DNA of 64,000 nucleotides from Fortiea contorta PCC 7126 (GCF_000332295.1 NZ_KB235930.1:1741895-1805894), one strand, 5' to 3'; numbered from the stretch's first letter, positions 9,039 through 18,484 are shown. Made by a program: numbers and translations. The notes: generated from the letters alone by a model not told the origin.

Positions 9039-9189
9039 CAGGCGAATACGGAAAATCGCAACTCAATTCCATGGGAGGACTAGCGGTGAGATAGATGGTA
9101 GCAAACGTTAGATAGATAATTTTCCTGAAAATTTCGGCAAATCGACAAAGACGATCTCAGACGCGACACACCTCGCGTCTTTATTTTTT
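9039..9189 (+). ncRNA. candidate ~150-nt small RNA or terminated leader
   Basis: Bounded by the candidate promoter at 9004-9032 and the intrinsic terminator at 9159-9189. No reading frame of note lies inside. It does not match the conserved ACUCCUCAC core of Yfr1, and I do not recognise it as tmRNA, RNase P RNA or a known Yfr RNA. It could be an independent small RNA or an attenuated leader for the CRR6-like gene 100 bases downstream. Confidence 0.4.
9159..9189 (+). terminator. intrinsic terminator
   Basis: Perfect 8-bp stem AGACGCGA / TCGCGTCT with a CACACC loop, followed by TTATTTTTTC. It is the clearest Rho-independent terminator on the plus strand in this part of the window. No gene precedes it for 900 bases, which argues for a short transcript upstream. 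Confidence 0.85.
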
Positions 9190-9288
9190 CAAAAACAACT
9201 CTAGCCAATCGAAAAGAGCTAGCATCAATCCTGAAAAGCTGCTACTGTGGATCCTCGATCCTACAGTTGAGCATCATGTGCTGAGTCA

Positions 9289-9762
9289 ATGACAATTACG
9301 ATCGCCATCAACACTGACTCTATCAATAATCTTGACCTGTCACCTGCTTCAGAGGTGATTGATCAGCTACTACAAGAGGGAGCCGTAACCTCCCAAGAAC
9401 AGCAGTTGCGGTTTGCAATAAACTATACCTTAGAACCTGGTGATCCAAGAGAATTTGCAGAAATTCCCGAAGTGCGGTTGTGGTTTCTCCGTTTGGGTGC
9501 TCGCTACCCCTGGTTGCCATTTTTGCTAGACTGGAAAGCCGGAGAATTTGCGCGTTACACGGCAATGTTTGTGCCTCATCAGTTTAGCGCCAAAGAGGGT
9601 ATACAATACAATCCCGAAGCTCTAGAAATCTTTTTGATGCACACCGTCTTTATTTTGAGTGATTGGTTAAAACAGCAAAATATTCCCAGTCAATCACGAT
9701 TAAAGTCGATGGCACAAATGTTAGGTTATGAATTAGAAGACGGCTTCTTTGCGATTTTGTGA
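9289..9762 (+). CDS. CRR6-like NDH-1 maturation factor (DUF1817)
   Basis: 157 residues. The core holds EPGDPREFAEIPEVRLWF, then YPWLPFLLDWKAGEFARY and MFVPHQFS, then IQYNPEALEIFLMHTVF. This is the signature of the CRR6/DUF1817 family. In plants and Synechocystis, CRR6 helps insert NdhI into the photosynthetic NDH-1 complex that drives cyclic electron flow. The protein is expected in the cytoplasm during complex assembly. ndhB, a membrane subunit of the same complex, is also in this window at 61-63 kb but is not linked. The start ATG gives MTITIAINTDS. Confidence 0.85.
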   Translation: MTITIAINTDSINNLDLSPASEVIDQLLQEGAVTSQEQQLRFAINYTLEPGDPREFAEIPEVRLWFLRLGARYPWLPFLLDWKAGEFARYTAMFVPHQFSAKEGIQYNPEALEIFLMHTVFILSDWLKQQNIPSQSRLKSMAQMLGYELEDGFFAIL

Positions 9763-9855
9763 ATCTAAATTAGGAATCAATTATACAAATAAGGGCACAA
9801 AATTATTGTGCCCTGAAGATAATATCTATCTCACCAATTTGTCATCTGCTGCATT

Positions 9856-10617
9856 TTATCGCAGGCGACAGATTAAACTTAAAGCAGTATTAAAAGCATA
9901 TTCTACAGCTTTTGATTTGCTGGGTAAAGCTGCTTGCCATAGCCGATAGTCATTGTATGCAATAATTAAATTAGCCATATCATAAATCTGAATTGTATCC
10001 AGTAAATCATATTGAGCAGCTTCAAAGTCCTTAACTGTGCTGTTGAAAGTTAAAGTTTCTTGTGCTGCTTGGATAAATCCATCCATAACAGCTTGCATGT
10101 ATTCTTTACCCGCAGCTTCTTTAAAGATAAGCGAAGATTTAAAAGCTTGCAATTCGTCCACAAGAAGATTAGCAATTTCTCTTCCTACTGGATTATTCCA
10201 GCCATAGGGAAGTTGAATATCTAAATATTCATATTTATGAGTTTGATATTGGAGATATTCATTAATATCTACAGCCACTTGAGCTAGTTTTTGACCAGCT
10301 AATAATTGCTTGAGAGGATTGAGGCTAGTATCGATTAACAAGTCACCAAAAACTTGTTCTTCCCCTGCTGGACAATCATACACAAGGTAAGTCCAAATTC
10401 CGGGATGGCTATCTTCAAATTTTTTAGCTTGGAAAAAGGTGATCGTTCCGTCTTGTTCACACTCATAATAAGCACTGTAAATCTCGTTAAATTCACAGTC
10501 ATACAGAATCTTTGAGCGCAAGATTTTTTTGAAAAGACCTGTGATGTGGTGCGGCTGACTTTCAATCTGAATGTAACGTTTTTGACTGGAAATAAAGGTA
10601 TGTAATCGCATCGCCAT
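9856..10617 (-). CDS. hypothetical protein, 253 residues
   Basis: No family recognised. The protein is soluble in composition, with mixed alpha/beta character, several Trp/Tyr-rich stretches (IWTYLVYDCPAGEEQ near residue 93, QLPYGWNNPVGRE near 135) and a helical C-terminal half. No signal peptide or membrane span. The start gives MAMRLHTFIS; the internal ATG two codons later is equally possible. It is convergent with the CRR6-like gene and separated from the next gene by ~940 bases, so it appears to be monocistronic. Length and codon use look like a real gene. Confidence 0.65.
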   Translation of the reverse strand: MAMRLHTFISSQKRYIQIESQPHHITGLFKKILRSKILYDCEFNEIYSAYYECEQDGTITFFQAKKFEDSHPGIWTYLVYDCPAGEEQVFGDLLIDTSLNPLKQLLAGQKLAQVAVDINEYLQYQTHKYEYLDIQLPYGWNNPVGREIANLLVDELQAFKSSLIFKEAAGKEYMQAVMDGFIQAAQETLTFNSTVKDFEAAQYDLLDTIQIYDMANLIIAYNDYRLWQAALPSKSKAVEYAFNTALSLICRLR

Positions 10618-11553
10618 TCATTTTTCCTTTTGGTAAATCAATATATTCACAAGGGTACACACTTGCCTAAAATCAACAGGAAAGCGAAGGAACACTAAAA
10701 TGGCGCGTTAGACTCACCCCTCAATTAATCGCATTAGGTAGTTTCGGTAACATAGTCACCAGAAAACTCAGGATTCTCAATCTTGTGGATTGGGATCGCT
10801 AATCCTTGTTTTAACTCAAATTTCCCATGATGGTGAATTCGTTTAGTAACAATAAGGCAAAATTCCTAGTAGGAGCAAAAGTGCTCTAAGCTACTGTTTA
10901 CATCTACGAATCAGCGAAAATGGGAGCAGACAGTAGGTGGCTAGCTAACAATACCAGTCTTTAGTCTCAATCACGTATTTTTTCCTTAAGAGGAAAAGGG
11001 AGTATTCTATTCTCCTCCATACTTCATATTTCATACTTTAGCCTTCAGTTGACATAAGCGAAGTGATCCCGATGCCTATTGTTCCCAAAATTTTGTGGAG
11101 ACTAACACGCTGAAGAAAAAAAAATGTTTTGAGGAAAATACTTATCTAGTCAGGGTTTACGGCTACTCGATCAGTTAAGGAAGATGACATAGTGGTTTCA
11201 TTTGGCGGTAGAAAAAAAGCAAGTCCAAAGCCAAGTATTTATTCGCTGATAGAATTTTCCTGATGTTTTTGATCGCTGAGTAGCATAGCTGATTTCAATG
11301 TATAAACATGATTTTGTGCCTTAGAAAAACCTTCGTAGAGACGCAAAGCTTTACGTCTCTACATTTAGGTTTAAACGCCACACAGTTTACTTGATTTTTA
11401 TCAGACTAAATGCTATTGACACTTGTGACGGGAACTTTGCTTTGGCAATCAAGGTGTCAAATTTTATTTTTTTGGAGCAAACCGTTAGTAGTTTGTGCCA
11501 TTACTTGTGTAAGTGGAAGTGATTGAGAATCAGGAGTTGTGCAGTAGGCTATT
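10618..11553. other. 936-bp gap with palindromes, no gene seen
   Basis: No supportable coding region. It contains a hairpin TTTTCCT/AGGAAAA at 10980-10997 and a 28-bp palindrome at 11335-11362 (arms GTAGAGACG and CGTCTCTAC). The latter belongs to a dispersed family that recurs at 41019-41047 and, in variant form, at 45362-45389. Confidence 0.6.
11335..11362. repeat. GTAGAGACG palindrome (dispersed family)
   Basis: Nine-base perfect arms GTAGAGACG and CGTCTCTAC around a 10-base centre. The same arms occur at 41019-41047, marking a dispersed intergenic palindrome. Confidence 0.85.
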
Positions 11554-12501
11554 TTAGCCGCCCCAAATTTTCTCTAAAACTGCTGACGGTGAAATATCTG
11601 CTACTTTGCCTGTGGAAGATTTAATAGCTAGAAATTTATCGCTTTTTGGTAGTACCTGGGCTGGGTCTGTGGGGCCAAATAGGGCGATGGTGTAGGTCTG
11701 GACTGCTACACTTAGTTGTGTGGTTACACTGTTGGTAGTGAGCATTAAGCTTGCACCGCCAACCATAGCTGCCAATTTACCGACATTATCAGGGGAAGTT
11801 ACACGAACATCAGCAAAAGTATCCGCAAGCGATCGCGCGTATTCTTCTTCATCTGGTTTTTGGATTAAGACTATGGGTAGATTAGGTTGCTTGTGTTGAA
11901 AATCTTGGATGATTTGTTGCCAATTTTCTACAGGATAGATGTTGTTTGGTGATGACTCATTAGCACTACTATGAATCAAAACGTAACCAGTTTCATCTAT
12001 CCCAAGACGTTTTTGTTCTTGTTTCGCCCACTCGATATCTGGTTTGGGAATATTGACTGCTAACTCTGGGGTAGGAGAGTTGACACCTAGTAACTGTAAT
12101 AGCTCATGATATGTCGTTGCGGCATACTGGTTTGCCTTGAACAACAAAGATTTAGTCAAAAAAGCAGATCCTTGACCTTTATAACCGATGCGTGTGGGAA
12201 TGCCGGTTAACCATAGCAAAAGACCTACCCACCAACTTTGTCGTAGAGCAATAGCAACATCATACTCGCGATCGCGAATTCCACCGACTAAGTTTCCCCA
12301 ATCGGCGAGACTGTTACGATCGTTAAAATCAAAGGTAAAAACCTCGCGTACAGACTTGCTGACTCGGTAGGCTGCTTTTGCTTGGGGTTCAACTACGACA
12401 TCTATCTGCGCGTTGGGGTAATAGCGCTTCAGATTATCTAGAGTTGGAAACAAGAGAATTTGCTCGCCAATTCCGCCAGGTACAAGGGCTACTACTCGCA
12501 T
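11554..12501 (-). CDS. glycosyltransferase family 9 (heptosyltransferase-like)
   Basis: 315 residues. It opens MRVVALVPGGIGEQILLFPTL, the usual GT9 start (GDxLL-like loop). Later features are YVLIHSSANESSPNNIYP near residue 172 and TTNSVTTQLSVAVQTYTIALFGPTDP near 254, the nucleotide-sugar binding half. GT9 enzymes transfer ADP-heptose or similar sugars to lipopolysaccharide or other glycans at the inner face of the membrane. In cyanobacteria, which usually lack heptose in LPS, the donor and acceptor are uncertain. Divergent from ispD. Confidence 0.8.
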   Translation of the reverse strand: MRVVALVPGGIGEQILLFPTLDNLKRYYPNAQIDVVVEPQAKAAYRVSKSVREVFTFDFNDRNSLADWGNLVGGIRDREYDVAIALRQSWWVGLLLWLTGIPTRIGYKGQGSAFLTKSLLFKANQYAATTYHELLQLLGVNSPTPELAVNIPKPDIEWAKQEQKRLGIDETGYVLIHSSANESSPNNIYPVENWQQIIQDFQHKQPNLPIVLIQKPDEEEYARSLADTFADVRVTSPDNVGKLAAMVGGASLMLTTNSVTTQLSVAVQTYTIALFGPTDPAQVLPKSDKFLAIKSSTGKVADISPSAVLEKIWGG

Positions 12502-12542
12502 AATATTTATTGACGCTTACTCGCTCCCTATTTTAGGGGAAT

Positions 12543-12563
12543 AAGGGAACAGGGAACAGGGAA
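12543..12563. repeat. STRR: three AGGGAA(C/T) heptamers
   Basis: Three tandem heptamers AGGGAAC, AGGGAAC, AGGGAAT in the gap between the glycosyltransferase and ispD. The rest of the 295-bp gap is filled with degenerate GGCATGGAGCATTGAG-like repeats and no gene. Confidence 0.75.
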
Positions 12564-12796
12564 TAGGAGAAAGGGAGTAAAAGTGTACTGAGTTCTTTTC
12601 TCCAAATCAAATATGATTCCTATATTGGGTATTGAGCATGAAGCGTTGGGCATGGAGCATTGAGTATTAGGCATGGAGCATGGGAAAAATTTTCCCTTAT
12701 TTCCTCACTGTACAAGTCTGTTCATTTCATCTTGCATCCTTCAGACTTCATACTTTATACTTCAGCCTTTTTGTAGTATTCAGATTGAGGAATTGT

Positions 12797-13483
12797 GTGT
12801 ATTTATTAATCCCCGCAGCCGGAGTAGGCAAAAGGATGGGGAGCGATCGCAATAAACTTTTACTCACAGTGCGATCGCAACCTATTATTACTTGGACTCT
12901 CAAGGCCGCAGATGCGGCTAGTACTATCAGTTGGATTGGGATTATCTCTCAACCCGCTGACTGGGATGACTTGAAAACGATTTTGGCTCAATTGCAGTTG
13001 AGTAAGCCGGTGGAGCTAATTTCGGGCGGTGCTACCCGCCAAGAATCTGTTTACAATGGGTTGCAGGCATTGCCACCAGATGCGACACGAGTTTTAATTC
13101 ATGATGGCGCTAGATGCCTAGCTACGCCAAATTTACTCGATTCCTGCGCCCATGCTATTCAACATTGTTCGGGATTGATTGCGGCTGTCCCAGTCAAAGA
13201 TACGATCAAGGTAGTTGATGACAATGGCGTGATTCAAAGCACCCCCGATCGCCGAAAACTGTGGGCTGCCCAAACGCCTCAAGGATTTGATGTTAGTTTA
13301 TTAAAACAGTGCCACGCTGAGGGAGTTCGTCAGGGTTGGGAAGTAACTGACGATGCGGCTCTATTTGAAAAGTGTGGTATTGAAGTCCAAATCGTTCAGG
13401 GAGAGGAAACCAACTTGAAAGTCACCACTCCGCAAGATTTAGCGATCGCTGAATTTATTCTTAAAAGTAGAGAGAGGAGTTAG
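12797..13483 (+). CDS. ispD: 2-C-methyl-D-erythritol 4-phosphate cytidylyltransferase
   Basis: 228 residues from the GTG at 12797. IspD joins CTP to methylerythritol phosphate in the MEP pathway that supplies isoprenoids for carotenoids, chlorophyll phytol and quinones. The CTP-binding loop LLIPAAGVGKRMG opens the protein and is followed by NKLLL. GGATRQESVYNGL, VLIHDGARCLA, AAVPVKDTIK and TDDAALFEKCG follow in family order. I chose GTG because GAGG lies 6 bases upstream and the protein then begins MYLLIPAAG as in relatives. A longer frame from 12680 translates repeat-like intergenic DNA. Confidence 0.93.
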   Translation: MYLLIPAAGVGKRMGSDRNKLLLTVRSQPIITWTLKAADAASTISWIGIISQPADWDDLKTILAQLQLSKPVELISGGATRQESVYNGLQALPPDATRVLIHDGARCLATPNLLDSCAHAIQHCSGLIAAVPVKDTIKVVDDNGVIQSTPDRRKLWAAQTPQGFDVSLLKQCHAEGVRQGWEVTDDAALFEKCGIEVQIVQGEETNLKVTTPQDLAIAEFILKSRERS

Positions 13484-13613
13484 GGAGTATGGGGTTAGGG
13501 ACTGCATACGTTCGGTGGTTTATGAGCAATTAACCTCGACATCTGCAATTTTTAGTGATATAATCCCACACACTTGTTATTTGCTCTTTGTTCCAGGTCA
13601 GCGGTCAGTCACA

Positions 13614-13648
13614 AATGACCAATGACCAATGACTAATGACTAATGACT
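13614..13648. repeat. STRR: five AATGAC(C/T) heptamers
   Basis: Five tandem heptamers (AATGACC twice, AATGACT three times) ending 2 bases before the scpB start codon. They contain ATG triplets every 7 bases. Confidence 0.9.
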
Positions 13649-13650
13649 AA

Positions 13651-14181
13651 ATGATCACAGCCACAGCGACTAAGATCGAAGCGATTCTCTATTTAAAAGG
13701 TAAGCCCTTGTCGCTCGGCGAAATTGCCGAGTATGCAGCGTGCGATCGCGCCACCATTGAGGAAGGCATAATTGAGTTAATTGATGACTATGCCCATCGT
13801 GATAGCGCCCTCGAAGTTGTCGAAACACCAAACGGTTATAGTTTGCAACTGCGGTCTGATTTTCATGATCTAGTGCAAACACTGATTCCGGTAGAATTAG
13901 GATTAGGCGCATTGCGAACCTTAGCAGCGATCGCTCTCAATAGCCCCATTCTGCAAAGTGACTTAATTAATCTACGGGGTTCGGGAGTTTATCAACATGT
14001 TCCGGAACTTGTAGAACTCGGCTTCGTTCGCAAACGTCGAGACAGCGAATCTCGCTCCTATTCCCTACAAGTCACCCCTAAATTTCACCAATATTTCCAA
14101 ATCGAGCAGCTCCCCCAAATATTATCCACCAGTCCCAAGGAAGAACAACTAGAACTGGATCTAGAGCTAGAAGCAAAATGA
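13651..14181 (+). CDS. scpB: segregation and condensation protein B
   Basis: 176 residues. ScpB is a tandem winged-helix (kleisin-associated) subunit of the SMC-ScpAB complex that compacts and segregates chromosomes. ATKIEAILYLKGKPLSLGEIAE opens the first winged helix. ALRTLAAIALNSPILQSDLINLRGSG with VYQHVPELVELGFVRKRR forms the second. The start ATG follows directly on a heptamer repeat with no normal ribosome binding site. The stop codon is the first triplet of another heptamer array at 14179. The gene is thus enclosed by repeats on both sides. No scpA is nearby. Confidence 0.88.
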   Translation: MITATATKIEAILYLKGKPLSLGEIAEYAACDRATIEEGIIELIDDYAHRDSALEVVETPNGYSLQLRSDFHDLVQTLIPVELGLGALRTLAAIALNSPILQSDLINLRGSGVYQHVPELVELGFVRKRRDSESRSYSLQVTPKFHQYFQIEQLPQILSTSPKEEQLELDLELEAK

Positions 14182-14234
14182 AGGGTGAAGGATGAAGGAT
14201 GAAGGATGAAGTATGAAGTATGAAGGATGAAGTC
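14179..14234. repeat. STRR: eight TGAAGG(A/G)/TGAAGT(A/C) heptamers
   Basis: Eight tandem heptamers of the form TGAAGGN or TGAAGTN. The first unit supplies the TGA stop codon of scpB, so the coding sequence ends inside the repeat. Confidence 0.9.
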
Positions 14235-14246
14235 TGTAGTGCATTA

Positions 14247-14324
14247 GTAGGGTGCGTTGTCGCAAAGCGCAACGCACCGCCTGCGGAGGTCGAGACGGTG
14301 CGTTACTTCGTTAACGCAGCCTAC
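14247..14324. repeat. 78-bp dispersed palindromic element
   Basis: Outer arms GTAGGGTGCGTT and AACGCAGCCTAC match at 11 of 12 positions when inverted. An inner hairpin (TGCGTTGTCGC / GCGCAACGCA) is nested inside. This is the layout of the common GTAGGGTGCGTT palindromes of Nostocales. The remaining ~300 bases before infC hold no gene apart from leader sequence. Confidence 0.75.
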
Positions 14325-14633
14325 AAAAATAAAAACTAGTCCCTAGTCCCTACTCCCTACTCCCTTTCATCAACAATTGTCACAATAATTAATCTTTCTC
14401 CAGGTTGTGTAATTTAGATTAACAATCGCAGAGAATCTGCTAGCAGATGGGTAGAATAGCAAATACAATAAACGACAAAACTACTTTATGAATTAAATTA
14501 GTTAATCTAGAAGTATCGGCCTATTTTTTAAGTCCTCAGTGAGTATCGTATTTTATGCCTGAGGCAAAGCAAACGAAACAAAGCCAATTAAGACCAAACC
14601 AAATTCATAACTAGAGAGCTCCCACGAATCATA

Positions 14634-15167
14634 ATGCCTGTGATTGAGAAAAAAAGAACTCGCGATCTGCCCCAAATTAACGAACGCATTCGGTTCCCAA
14701 AAATTCGGGTCATTGATACTGATGGCGCGCAATTGGGAATCATCACCCCGCAGGAAGCAATACAACTAGCGGAGGAAAAAGAGCTAGATTTGGTACTGCT
14801 CAGTGATAAGGCCGACCCGCCGGTTTGTCGAATCATGGACTACGGGAAGTACAAGTTTGAGCAAGAGAAGAAAGCGCGGGAAGCCCGGAAAAAGCAGCAC
14901 ACAGCTGATGTCAAAGAAGTGAAGATGCGCTACAAGATAGAAGAACACGATTACAACGTGCGTGTCAAGCAAGCAGAGCGCTTTCTCAAAGATGGTGACA
15001 AAGTGAAAGTGACTGTGATGTTCCGGGGTCGAGAAATTCAACACAGCGATTTAGCAGAAGAATTACTCAAACAAATGGCGACTGATTTAGAGCCGTTTGG
15101 TGAAGTGCAGCAAGTCCCGAAAAAGGAAGGGCGAAATATGATGATGTTGCTTTCACCGAAGAAATAA
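14634..15167 (+). CDS. infC: translation initiation factor IF-3
   Basis: 177 residues, the usual bacterial length. IF-3 binds the 30S subunit and checks start-codon selection. The N-terminal domain includes [28 protein letters not shown] and the linker runs [28 protein letters not shown]. The C-terminal domain carries [21 protein letters not shown] and ends near MMMLLSPKK. It starts with ATG rather than the AUU used in E. coli. The leader contains an inverted repeat CCTCAG / CTGAGG (14534-14565) that could fold, but no known control element is recognised. rpmI and rplT do not follow. Confidence 0.95.
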   Translation: MPVIEKKRTRDLPQINERIRFPKIRVIDTDGAQLGIITPQEAIQLAEEKELDLVLLSDKADPPVCRIMDYGKYKFEQEKKAREARKKQHTADVKEVKMRYKIEEHDYNVRVKQAERFLKDGDKVKVTVMFRGREIQHSDLAEELLKQMATDLEPFGEVQQVPKKEGRNMMMLLSPKK

Positions 15168-15460
15168 TCTGTGTGTAATCGAAAACTAACAACTTAGCCT
15201 TGTCACGGTAATCGATTAAATTTATTGACAGCTGATAGTCCTAAGCACTGAGTGGGAAACATAATACTCAGTTGCTTGGGACTTTTGCCATTTTTAGGGG
15301 ATGGAGCAACGGGTAATTGGCAACAAAATGCAAGGATTTGGGATTATTGACTGTCGAAAGCATCGGTACAAGCGTCTTTTAGATGGAAACCGTATCCAAA
15401 ATCCCAAATAATCCCAAATCCTTAGCCTCTCACCAGGACGCTACCAGAAAATACAACTGC

Positions 15461-18400
15461 ATGGAACTGAAAAATCACTCTTTTGCTACAAATAAAAGCA
15501 CGCTGGCGCGAGTACTGCGGTGGGTGAATCTCCGACCGGAGGAGAGCGAACGAACGCTAATGATGTTTGCTTTTTATACTTTTATTTGCGTAGGATTACG
15601 TTGGGCAGAGGATAGTACAGTAGCGTTGTTTTTAGATGAATATGGTGCAGAAACACTACCTTTGGTATATATCGCTAGTGCGGCGATGGGTGTGGGGATA
15701 GTTTTTTTATACTCTTGGTTACAAAAGATTTTTCCTCTGCGTTGGGTGATTGTGGCGATCGCACCTTGTATGGTGATGCCGTTGATTTTATTGGTTTTGT
15801 TGCGCTGGGGGATACATGTTTCTTATTTAGCGGTGATGATTGTGTTTCTGATGCGGCTATGGGTAGACGCGCTGTATGTAGTCAATGACCTCAACACCTC
15901 TATTGTCGCTAATCAATTATTCAATATTCGAGAGATTAAGCGCACTTACCCACTGATCAGTAGTGGTTTGTTGGTAGCTGATGTGATTAGTGGTTTTAGT
16001 TTGCCTTGGTTGTTGGAATTTGCCAAGCTCAACAAGGTGATTTTAATCGCCTGTGCGCTTGTGATTCTCAGTTCAGGAATCCTGTTTTATCTGAGTCATC
16101 GCTATCGAAAAGCTTTTCCCGATGCGCCACAACGATTAATTTCCTCAGAACAAGCTTCCCGTCACCGTCGCATTGAAGCACCGCTAAACCGCTATAAATG
16201 GCAGTTATTCGCCTTTATTGGCTTGTTGCAGGTAATTGGGCTATTAATCGATTTTCAGTATTTGCGGGAGTTAAAATCTAGCTTTGGCGATCGCGAATTA
16301 GCGAGTTTTTTGGGTTTATTTGGGGGGATTGTCGGACTGTGTGAATTACTGACGCAGTGGTTTATTTCCAGTCGGATCATTGAACGATTGGGAGTATTTT
16401 ACGCTGCAGCAATTTTACCGATCGCTGTCGGCTTTTTAGTTCCAGGAGCGATCGCATTGCTGTCTTTATTTCCGGGAATGCAATTGCAAAGCTTTTTTTG
16501 GGGGTTAGTGAGTCTCAAATTCTGCGACGAGCTGCTACGCTACACCTTTGTGATGAGTAGTGGCCCGGTACTATATCAACCAATTCCAGAGCGGATTCGC
16601 TCTCGAGCGCAGACATTATCAGGAGGAAGCGCAGAAGCGATCGCTACAGGTTTGGCGGGATTAATAATTGCTCTGACGCTGCTATTTTCTGGACAATTTA
16701 TTCCTGCGTGGTTACAAAAATGGGTGTTTATTGGGGAAACAGTACTGGTCGCCGCTACTTGTTTAAAAGTAGTTTTGATTCTGCGATCGCGCTATGTTGA
16801 CTTGCTAGTCTTGAGTGCGGATAGGGGAGCGTTGAGTGCAACTAATGTGGGCTTACGAGTCTTCCAGCAGGGTGTAGTTAAAGCTTTAGGAGAGAAGGGT
16901 AATGCTACAGATAAACGCTCTTGTATTGAACTTTTAGCCCAAATCGACCCCCAAGGTGCGGTGGAAGTTTTAGCACCACTGCTAGTCAAACTACCTCCAG
17001 ATTTGCAATCTCAAAGCCTAGAAGTGATGCTCACAGCAGATATCAATCCCATTTATTTACCTGCTGTCCGTCCTTTGCTAGATCAATCTCAGGGAACTAT
17101 CACCCCGGAAGTTTTCGCCCTAGCACTGCGCTATGTTTGGTTAGCCGAACCCCATCCTAATTTAGCTTTATTAGAAGAATACCTACATCCACAACAAAAC
17201 TCCCTGATTCGCGCCACTGCTGCTGCTTTGCTGTTGCGTCAGGGAACACCAATGCAAAGAGTAGCAGCTACTAAAACTATGCGTTGGATGCTGACTCATC
17301 AGCAAGAGTGGGAACGGGTGAATGGCGTTAAAGCCCTCAGAGAAGCAGTTTATTTGCAGGCTTTACGAATTCATATCCCCAATTTATTGCAGGATAAATC
17401 ACTACGGGTGCGCTGGGCTGTGTTGGAAATGATCGCCGCTACCCATTTAGAGGAATACTATTCGGCATTACTGGGAGCACTTTATTATAAGTCCACCCGT
17501 AACACAGCCATGCGTGCTTTAGCGCAACTAGAAAATGAAGCTTTAGAAATGCTATTACAACTAGCTACCAATGTTTATCAACCAGAAGTAGTACGGATGT
17601 ATGCTTGGCGTACCATTGGTCACATCAGCACTCCAGAGGCGATGGATTGTTTATGGCAGCATTTAGAAACATCTTGGGGTAATTCCAGATATCATATCCT
17701 TCGCAGCTTATTAAAAATCCACAAACAACCGGAAATTACTAGTTTAGAAGATAGATTTTATGAAAGTCGGGTAGAAGCTTTTATTGAGCAGGAATTAAAA
17801 TTTTTGGGCGAGATTTATGCGGCTTATCTAGACTTGAACATCCAAAAAGATTTGCAAAATCCACCAGCCAACGAAAACATTATTGCCGTTTATGAGTTAC
17901 TACAAAAAGCGCTTTTAGAATTAGAAATAGATGTTAAAGAGAGAGTGTTATTATTACTGAAGCTGCTGTATCCTCCAGAAAAAATGCAAGCAGCAACATT
18001 CAATCTCCGGTCAGAATCAGGAGTTAACTTGGCACGGGGGTTAGAAATTTTAGACCATACGGTGAATTTGCCTGTAAAGTCTTTATTGCTGAATATTTTA
18101 GATCAGCGATCGCACCAAGAAAAATTATATCTGCTGGCAGCATCTGGTTTAATAGAATATCAGCCGCTGTTAATTAGCGATCGCCTACCCAGGCTACTCA
18201 CACAAGCTAATTTTTTGTCTGATTGGTGTTTGGCTTGCTGTTTTCATGTCGCTCAAACTAGCCGTATCCGCCTCACAATCCCAGAAATTGTCGCTACTCT
18301 GCGTCATCCCACAGGTTTTGTCAGAGAAGCGGCGATCGCATATTTGAGCATGGTTTCCCGTCGCGTTCTCCTGGAAATTTTACCCCAGCTACAAAAAGAC

Positions 18401-18484
18401 CAGCACCCGTTAGTAATTGCTCAAGTTAAAGAATTGATGGAAAAATATCAACTCCAAAACTACAGAATTAAACACAAAGTTTGA
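15461..18484 (+). CDS. MFS / nucleotide-translocase-like membrane domain fused to HEAT repeats
   Basis: 1007 residues from the ATG at 15461. After a basic N-terminus (LRWVNLRPEESERTLMMFAFYTF) come about 12 hydrophobic spans to roughly residue 440, as in MFS or ADP/ATP-translocase-type carriers. The rest, about residues 480-1000, is a helical solenoid with HEAT-like repeats (for example LRVRWAVLEMIAATH and VREAAIAYLSMV). The role and substrate are unknown. The HEAT part would lie in the cytoplasm. A frame from 15383 adds 26 residues, but those codons come from AATCCCA-like repeat sequence, so I prefer the later start. Neither site has a clear ribosome binding site. Confidence 0.75.
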   Translation: MELKNHSFATNKSTLARVLRWVNLRPEESERTLMMFAFYTFICVGLRWAEDSTVALFLDEYGAETLPLVYIASAAMGVGIVFLYSWLQKIFPLRWVIVAIAPCMVMPLILLVLLRWGIHVSYLAVMIVFLMRLWVDALYVVNDLNTSIVANQLFNIREIKRTYPLISSGLLVADVISGFSLPWLLEFAKLNKVILIACALVILSSGILFYLSHRYRKAFPDAPQRLISSEQASRHRRIEAPLNRYKWQLFAFIGLLQVIGLLIDFQYLRELKSSFGDRELASFLGLFGGIVGLCELLTQWFISSRIIERLGVFYAAAILPIAVGFLVPGAIALLSLFPGMQLQSFFWGLVSLKFCDELLRYTFVMSSGPVLYQPIPERIRSRAQTLSGGSAEAIATGLAGLIIALTLLFSGQFIPAWLQKWVFIGETVLVAATCLKVVLILRSRYVDLLVLSADRGALSATNVGLRVFQQGVVKALGEKGNATDKRSCIELLAQIDPQGAVEVLAPLLVKLPPDLQSQSLEVMLTADINPIYLPAVRPLLDQSQGTITPEVFALALRYVWLAEPHPNLALLEEYLHPQQNSLIRATAAALLLRQGTPMQRVAATKTMRWMLTHQQEWERVNGVKALREAVYLQALRIHIPNLLQDKSLRVRWAVLEMIAATHLEEYYSALLGALYYKSTRNTAMRALAQLENEALEMLLQLATNVYQPEVVRMYAWRTIGHISTPEAMDCLWQHLETSWGNSRYHILRSLLKIHKQPEITSLEDRFYESRVEAFIEQELKFLGEIYAAYLDLNIQKDLQNPPANENIIAVYELLQKALLELEIDVKERVLLLLKLLYPPEKMQAATFNLRSESGVNLARGLEILDHTVNLPVKSLLLNILDQRSHQEKLYLLAASGLIEYQPLLISDRLPRLLTQANFLSDWCLACCFHVAQTSRIRLTIPEIVATLRHPTGFVREAAIAYLSMVSRRVLLEILPQLQKDQHPLVIAQVKELMEKYQLQNYRIKHKV

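Noticed and set aside
12680-12796. N-terminal extension of IspD
   Set aside because: Translates repeat-like intergenic DNA; GTG at 12797 has GAGG upstream and gives the normal N-terminus.
15383-15460. 26-residue N-terminal extension of the MFS-HEAT protein
   Set aside because: The codons are largely AATCCCA-like repeat sequence. Not excluded, but less likely than ATG 15461.
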